NCBI GenBank assembly: GCA_019429105.1
Contig: JAHYJE010000017.1
Span: 1 to 64,000 of the forward strand
Direction of reading: 5' to 3'
Origin: Syntrophobacterales bacterium
GTDB taxonomy: Bacteria; Desulfobacterota; Syntrophia; Syntrophales; UBA5619
DNA length: 64,000 bases
Part shown: positions 60,537 through 64,000 of the stretch, in pieces
Layout: each line of letters opens with the position of its first letter
How positions within the stretch are numbered: position 1 is the first letter of the stretch
The notes under the pieces: model-generated
Told to the model about the DNA's origin: nothing
What the model saw: the letters and a program-made list of their open reading frames with translations, nothing else
Databases searched by the model: none
Translations under genes and position numbers: made by a program

Positions 60537-60746
60537 ATAATATTCAGCAGGCGTCCAAAAGTGAGGTATTGCCCTGCCGAAACGAATCATCACTTTAACC
60601 GACGTGAAGGTTTAAAAAGCCAAATCGAAGGACAAGCCCCTTTCGTTATTGGATGGCGATGGAATTATGGAAACTGCAACATTGCAGTTCTTGAAGATGG
60701 CGTTGCCTTGTCTTATAGTCGCCGCAAATCGGGAGGCAAGCCATGA
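60537..60746 (+). CDS. Unrecognised small ORF coupled to cas1, possible AUA start
   Basis: The frame is open from just after TAA at about 60525. A perfect AAGGAG (60526-60531) is followed 5 bases later by ATA at 60537; the first conventional start is GTG 60561, which has no ribosome site. The product (69 or 62 residues) is basic, with an aromatic-rich centre (IGWRWNYGNCNIAVLEDGVA) and basic end. Its TGA overlaps the cas1 ATG by 4 bases (ATGA), indicating translational coupling. I do not recognise the family. It could be a leader for cas1, a decayed gene with ATG changed to ATA, or a novel accessory protein. Confidence 0.4.
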   Translation: MIFSRRPKVRYCPAETNHHFNRREGLKSQIEGQAPFVIGWRWNYGNCNIAVLEDGVALSYSRRKSGGKP

Positions 60747-61906
60747 TCGTGTACATCAAGACACAGGGTGCGAAAATTATCAAGGAGGGTCGGCATCTTC
60801 TGGTCAAGAAGGGGGATGCGACCTGCAACACGCTTTTCACTTATAAACTCAGCCAGATCGTCATTTTCGGCAATGTCGAGATCACCCACCGGGCGATGGC
60901 GCAGTTGATGCGCTACGAGATCGACACGGTTTTTCTCACGCAGAACGGGCGCTATCTCGGCCGAATCGCGTCGCCCGAGTTCCGCAACGTCTTTTTGCAC
61001 AAACGTCAGTACGACCTTCTGGGGGACAACGATTTTGGCGTCAGGATGGCCCTGGCGATTGTCGCAGGAAAACTCTCCAACATGGCCACAGTGCTGATGC
61101 GTCTCAAACGGACGCGGAGCGATGAATTCTGCGGCCAGAGGGCCCGAGAAATCCAGAGTCTGATGGCCCCCTTACTCAACGCAGCGAACATCGACAGCAT
61201 CCGTGGGTACGAAGGGCGCGGCAGCGCGATCTATTTTTCGGCGTTTCCGCGCGGTTTCATCGAAAACATGGGGTTCACACGGCGCATTCGCCGCCCGCCC
61301 ACCGATCCGGTCAACTCGATTCTGTCCCTGCTCTACACCTTTTTGATGAACAGGGTCTATGCCGCCTGCCGCGTCGCAGCGCTGGACCCCTATCCAGGCG
61401 CCCTGCACACGCCCGATTACGGCCGCTATTCGCTTGTTCTCGATTTGATGGAGGAATTTCGGACAATTATTGTCGATACGCTGACCCTGTCTCTCTTCAA
61501 TCTGAAGATTCTCAAAGAGGAGGATTTTTATCGGGAAATCACCAATGAGGGCGAGGAATTTCAGCAGATGGAGGACAATCCTGTTGCCGATGTGACAAGG
61601 GACCCAATCGGGAGGATATCCGGAGGGAGCGACAATTTCGAATGTTTCGATCTCCCCGAGCAGCGGATCGATGAGCATGTAGTCCCGGCTTCGGCGCCCG
61701 CCCCTTACCGTTATCCGGTGAAGCTCCATCCGCATGCCTTCGAGCGCGTTATCGAGGCGTTTGAAAAGAAGCTGACAACGTCGTTTTTTTATCCGCCTGC
61801 GGAGCGCAGCCTGACGTATGCCGATGCGCTGATCTTCCAGGCCGTGCATTACCGGAAGGTTCTGGAAGGGGAGGCTGCCGTTTACCAGCCGGTGCTGCTG
61901 AAATGA
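60743..61906 (+). CDS. cas1: CRISPR-associated integrase Cas1
   Basis: 387 residues. The N-terminal beta domain starts MIVYIKTQGAKI. The catalytic helical domain has E157 in IRGYEGRGSAIYF, H222 in DPYPGALHTPDYGR and acidic LVLDLMEEFR (D234, E237), the metal-binding triad. It integrates new spacers with Cas2. A segment of about 60 residues (about 270-330, acidic then DPIGRISGGSDN) makes it longer than the usual ~330. It overlaps cas2 by 4 bases. The subtype cannot be fixed from this window. Confidence 0.95.
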   Translation: MIVYIKTQGAKIIKEGRHLLVKKGDATCNTLFTYKLSQIVIFGNVEITHRAMAQLMRYEIDTVFLTQNGRYLGRIASPEFRNVFLHKRQYDLLGDNDFGVRMALAIVAGKLSNMATVLMRLKRTRSDEFCGQRAREIQSLMAPLLNAANIDSIRGYEGRGSAIYFSAFPRGFIENMGFTRRIRRPPTDPVNSILSLLYTFLMNRVYAACRVAALDPYPGALHTPDYGRYSLVLDLMEEFRTIIVDTLTLSLFNLKILKEEDFYREITNEGEEFQQMEDNPVADVTRDPIGRISGGSDNFECFDLPEQRIDEHVVPASAPAPYRYPVKLHPHAFERVIEAFEKKLTTSFFYPPAERSLTYADALIFQAVHYRKVLEGEAAVYQPVLLK

Positions 61907-62178
61907 TCACGATGGTAACCTACGACATCACAAGTCCCAAGCGGCTCAACGCCATGCGCAAATTCCTGAAGGAATACGGAATCCGCACGCAGAAATCGGT
62001 TTTTGAGTGCGATATCGATGAGGAGGCAATCCGCAGGATACGTTCTTACTGCAAGCATCGACTCGACCTGGCGACAGATTCGGTGCGGATCTACCGCATC
62101 TGCTCGCGCTGCATCAACCGGGTAATCATCTCCGGCGAGGGGATCAAAATCACGCAGCTCGACTACATGATTGTCTGA
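61903..62178 (+). CDS. cas2: CRISPR-associated Cas2, first copy
   Basis: 91 residues. MITMVTYDITSPKRLNAMRK has the conserved D8, then YGIRTQKSVFECDIDEEAI. A C-S-R-C pair lies near the C-terminus. Cas2 dimers bridge two Cas1 dimers in the adaptation complex. Its ATG overlaps the cas1 stop by 4 bases. Confidence 0.93.
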   Translation: MITMVTYDITSPKRLNAMRKFLKEYGIRTQKSVFECDIDEEAIRRIRSYCKHRLDLATDSVRIYRICSRCINRVIISGEGIKITQLDYMIV

Positions 62179-62233
62179 AAGGCGTCGGGATCGCGGGAGC
62201 TTGAGTACAAATTGTCTTAAAGGGGGGAAATTC

Positions 62234-62512
62234 ATGGACATGATCGTCGCTTACGACATTGCCGACCCGAAGCGCTTGGCCCGGATCGCGAAAATCATGA
62301 AGGATTACGGCATTCGGGTGCAGAAGTCCATCTTCGAGGTGACCGCGCGGGGTGGGGTGTTCGAGCAGATGCGTCGCCGGGTCGAGGCGGTCATCGTCCC
62401 TGCAAAGGACGGCGTGAAATATTTCCCGCTCTGCGAAAAATGCGCGGGAAAAGTCGAGATCATCGGCCAGGGGATATTTATCGATCCCGACCAGGAATTT
62501 TACATTTATTGA
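62234..62512 (+). CDS. cas2: CRISPR-associated Cas2, second copy
   Basis: 92 residues starting MDMIVAYDIADPKRLARIAK, with D8 conserved and YGIRVQKSIFEVTARGGVFE. C-E-K-C near the end matches the C-x-x-C of the first copy, so they are paralogues, though they have diverged widely. A strong AAGGGGGGAAATTC ribosome site precedes 62234. Two tandem cas2 genes are unusual; they may make a heterodimer or one may be a spare. Confidence 0.92.
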   Translation: MDMIVAYDIADPKRLARIAKIMKDYGIRVQKSIFEVTARGGVFEQMRRRVEAVIVPAKDGVKYFPLCEKCAGKVEIIGQGIFIDPDQEFYIY

Positions 62513-62660
62513 TGCTGTAAGCAAAACCGAAAACGCAAAGAAATGGAGAAATGAAGATGAAGAATGCTATGAAGACGGTGAGGGAGATGGAGGGAAAAAT
62601 ATCGTTTTCAGTACCGACGGGATCAATCTCATCGATCCGACCGGCAACAGAAACCCCGTC

Positions 62661-63047
62661 ATGTCAACCGACCAGGTGATTGCAAAGGCCAAAAAGAGCT
62701 ATTGGAGAACTGCCGGTTGGGGTGTCGCATTCGGCATCGTTGGTATTATCCCGAGTTTGATCAACGTCTCGAACACAAACGACAAAATCCAGGCGGATTA
62801 TGAATCACGGATGCTCAAAAGTGGAAATCTCGTCGCGGATGGCCAGACGGCCGGTCTCGTCTTTTTTAACGTTCCCGACAACATCAGCAATTTGTCGGGC
62901 TGGAAAGTCGCCCTGATCCTGAAGGACGTTGAAACTTCATCCGATATTGTCTTGGAACACGGCATATCCGGGACGATCGTTTCGCCGAAGGAAAGAAAAG
63001 AAGAGCAAAATAAGGAGCTTGAAGAAACAAAGGGGGAAGTAAAATGA
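62661..63047 (+). CDS. Membrane-anchored protein, possibly 5'-truncated or frameshifted
   Basis: 128 residues from ATG 62661, not recognised. One hydrophobic helix (WGVAFGIVGIIPSLINV, about 19-35) is followed by a soluble part (GQTAGLVFFNVPDNISNLSG) and a charged tail (KERKEEQNKELEETKGEVK). No ribosome site precedes 62661. An ATG with a ribosome site at 62554 opens a different frame that stops at about 62680, whereas this frame stays open back into cas2 (GKNIVFSTDGINLIDPTGN). A frameshift or loss of an N-terminal signal peptide is likely. The following 63048-63319 holds only short frames. Confidence 0.5.
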   Translation: MSTDQVIAKAKKSYWRTAGWGVAFGIVGIIPSLINVSNTNDKIQADYESRMLKSGNLVADGQTAGLVFFNVPDNISNLSGWKVALILKDVETSSDIVLEHGISGTIVSPKERKEEQNKELEETKGEVK

Positions 63048-63319
63048 TCGATCCACCAAAGCGGGCCGGGGAGAGCCCCTGAATGCTGGTCGCGACAAAG
63101 AAATGTATCTCTGCCCCCGGTTTTTATAGGTTGTCGCGGCTGCGCGGCTGTGGTATGAAGAATCGAGACTTGTGTGGAAACATTGCAATTTTTTACCATG
63201 TAGAGATAATCGCGTATTCTACCCGGCATGATAATCCACCGGCGCAACCGCACTGGGATTCCGGAAGACATGGAATTCAGGCTGTTTTCCCGCCGTGACG
63301 TTTTTTACGGAGCGTGACG

Positions 63320-64000
63320 ATGCTGTACGGCCGTTATACCTTTTCTCTTGCCTTCACCGACGACGCGATCCTGCCTGAATACAAGGGCTCGACCTTTCGC
63401 GGGATCTTCGGCCATTCCCTGAAAAAGGTGGTCTGCGCACTGAAACTCCAGGGGTGCGCTGATTGCCTGCTAAAAGAAAAATGCGTGTATTTCAGAATAT
63501 TTGAATTGCCAGCGGGGGATCTTACTGCGGATCGAGCCCCTTCCGATGACACACATTTTGCGTCAAAGAACCGCATCGCGGCCCCTCCCCATCCCTACGT
63601 TATCGAGCCGCCCGACGAATCCCGCACAAAATACGCCGGAGGCGAAGAGATCAATTTCACGCTGCTGCTGTTCGGACAGGCCAACGAGGATCTGCCTTAT
63701 TTCATCTACGCCTTTCGGGAAATGGGCTCAATCGGGGTGGGCAAAGCGGTGAACGGCAAGCGCGCCTCCTTCGACCTCAAACGGGTGGCCGCGGGGGAGC
63801 GGGTTATCTATGAAAGCGGGGGCAAAATGATCCACGCGGGCCCCTTCGCCGAGGAGCTGTCCGTGGGGGCGCCGACGCCCGCCTCAAAGATTACCCTGCG
63901 GCTCGCAACCCCGCTGCGGCTGAAATTTGAAAACAATCTCAAGGCGGAGCTGCCGTTTCATGTTCTGGTGAGAGCGATGCTCCGCCGGATCTCGTCGCTG
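63320..64000 (+). CDS. cas6: Cas6-type RAMP protein, partial (runs off window)
   Basis: The first 227 residues, with no stop to the window end. MLYGRYTFSLAFTDDAILPEYKGSTFRGIFGHSLKK opens a RAMP fold. A Cys set, CALKLQGCADCLLKEKC, and VYFRIFELP are usual in the Cas6 / DUF2276-like processing nucleases. YFIYAFREMGSIGVGKA is the glycine-rich G-loop region. It should cut precursor CRISPR RNA. The start follows GGAGCGTGACG. The upstream gap may hold its promoter. Confidence 0.85.
   Translation, partial: MLYGRYTFSLAFTDDAILPEYKGSTFRGIFGHSLKKVVCALKLQGCADCLLKEKCVYFRIFELPAGDLTADRAPSDDTHFASKNRIAAPPHPYVIEPPDESRTKYAGGEEINFTLLLFGQANEDLPYFIYAFREMGSIGVGKAVNGKRASFDLKRVAAGERVIYESGGKMIHAGPFAEELSVGAPTPASKITLRLATPLRLKFENNLKAELPFHVLVRAMLRRISSL

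Noticed and set aside
60434-63319. CRISPR array next to cas1-cas2
   Set aside because: No series of equal repeats with variable spacers is present; the array, if any, must lie beyond the window.

Overview
The window looks like chromosome of a strictly anaerobic, Syntrophales-like deltaproteobacterium (Desulfobacterota; Syntrophus/Smithella type). This is inferred from gene content: a tungsten-type aldehyde:ferredoxin oxidoreductase, a large NAD-glutamate dehydrogenase, a formate/nitrite-family channel, a fused TAXI-type TRAP permease, DUF3786 and TIGR04076 proteins, sigma-54 control and many small dispersed repeats. There is no rRNA operon or phage module.

Layout. 1-2.6 kb: small conserved proteins and an ATP-grasp acyl-CoA synthetase beta domain. 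2.6-7.4 kb: a minus-strand two-component cluster (histidine kinase, response regulator, and a receiver domain fused directly to an FNT channel, plus a separate single-domain receiver). 7.7-10.6 kb: nitroreductase, pyruvoyl arginine decarboxylase, cyclopropane fatty acid synthase. 10.9-24.9 kb: an all-minus-strand defence-like island. It holds an AlbA_2/DUF4062 pair, a radical-SAM/TcmP-like pair with a decayed second copy, a zinc-ribbon unknown, and a tightly packed four-gene operon (PLD-SNF2 helicase, Eco57I-like methylase, AAA ATPase, DUF4276 protein). 25.0-33.9 kb: an amino-acid fermentation operon (class III aminotransferase, glutamate dehydrogenase, PNPOx-like flavoprotein, AOR) with an upstream PAS-AAA-Fis sigma-54 activator and a good -24/-12 promoter. 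34.1-38.6 kb: decayed IS4-like DNA, an IS701-like element with 20-bp perfect terminal repeats, a chimeric PNPOx paralogue, a PilZ protein and a PfkB kinase. 38.7-45.0 kb: housekeeping genes on the minus strand (tyrS, ymdB, rny, a 6S RNA candidate, zapA, a zapB-like gene, dusB, a GlmU-type nucleotidyltransferase). 45.4-49.7 kb: purD-purH-purE-tsaC. 49.9-54.3 kb: TAXI TRAP transporter operon. 54.4-60.2 kb: fmdB-like, trx, slt, ndk, rnhA, serS, tRNA-Ser. 60.5-64.0 kb: a CRISPR adaptation module (cas1, two tandem cas2) and a Cas6-type RAMP gene running off the end; no CRISPR array lies inside the window.

A MITE-like family threads through the window. Intact copies begin and end with GAGCCAATTGCAAAAC / its complement, are 153 or 174 bp long, and are flanked by short direct repeats (CTTT, AAAG, ACCC, AACATT). 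Copies sit inside a terminator next to tRNA-Ser, supply the stop codon of purH, and (with related repeats) shape the 3' ends of at least three other reading frames.

The most interesting items are the receiver-FNT channel fusion, the four-gene defence operon, the MITE family with its effects on genes, the 6S RNA after zapA, and the tandem cas2 genes preceded by a small ORF with an apparent AUA start.
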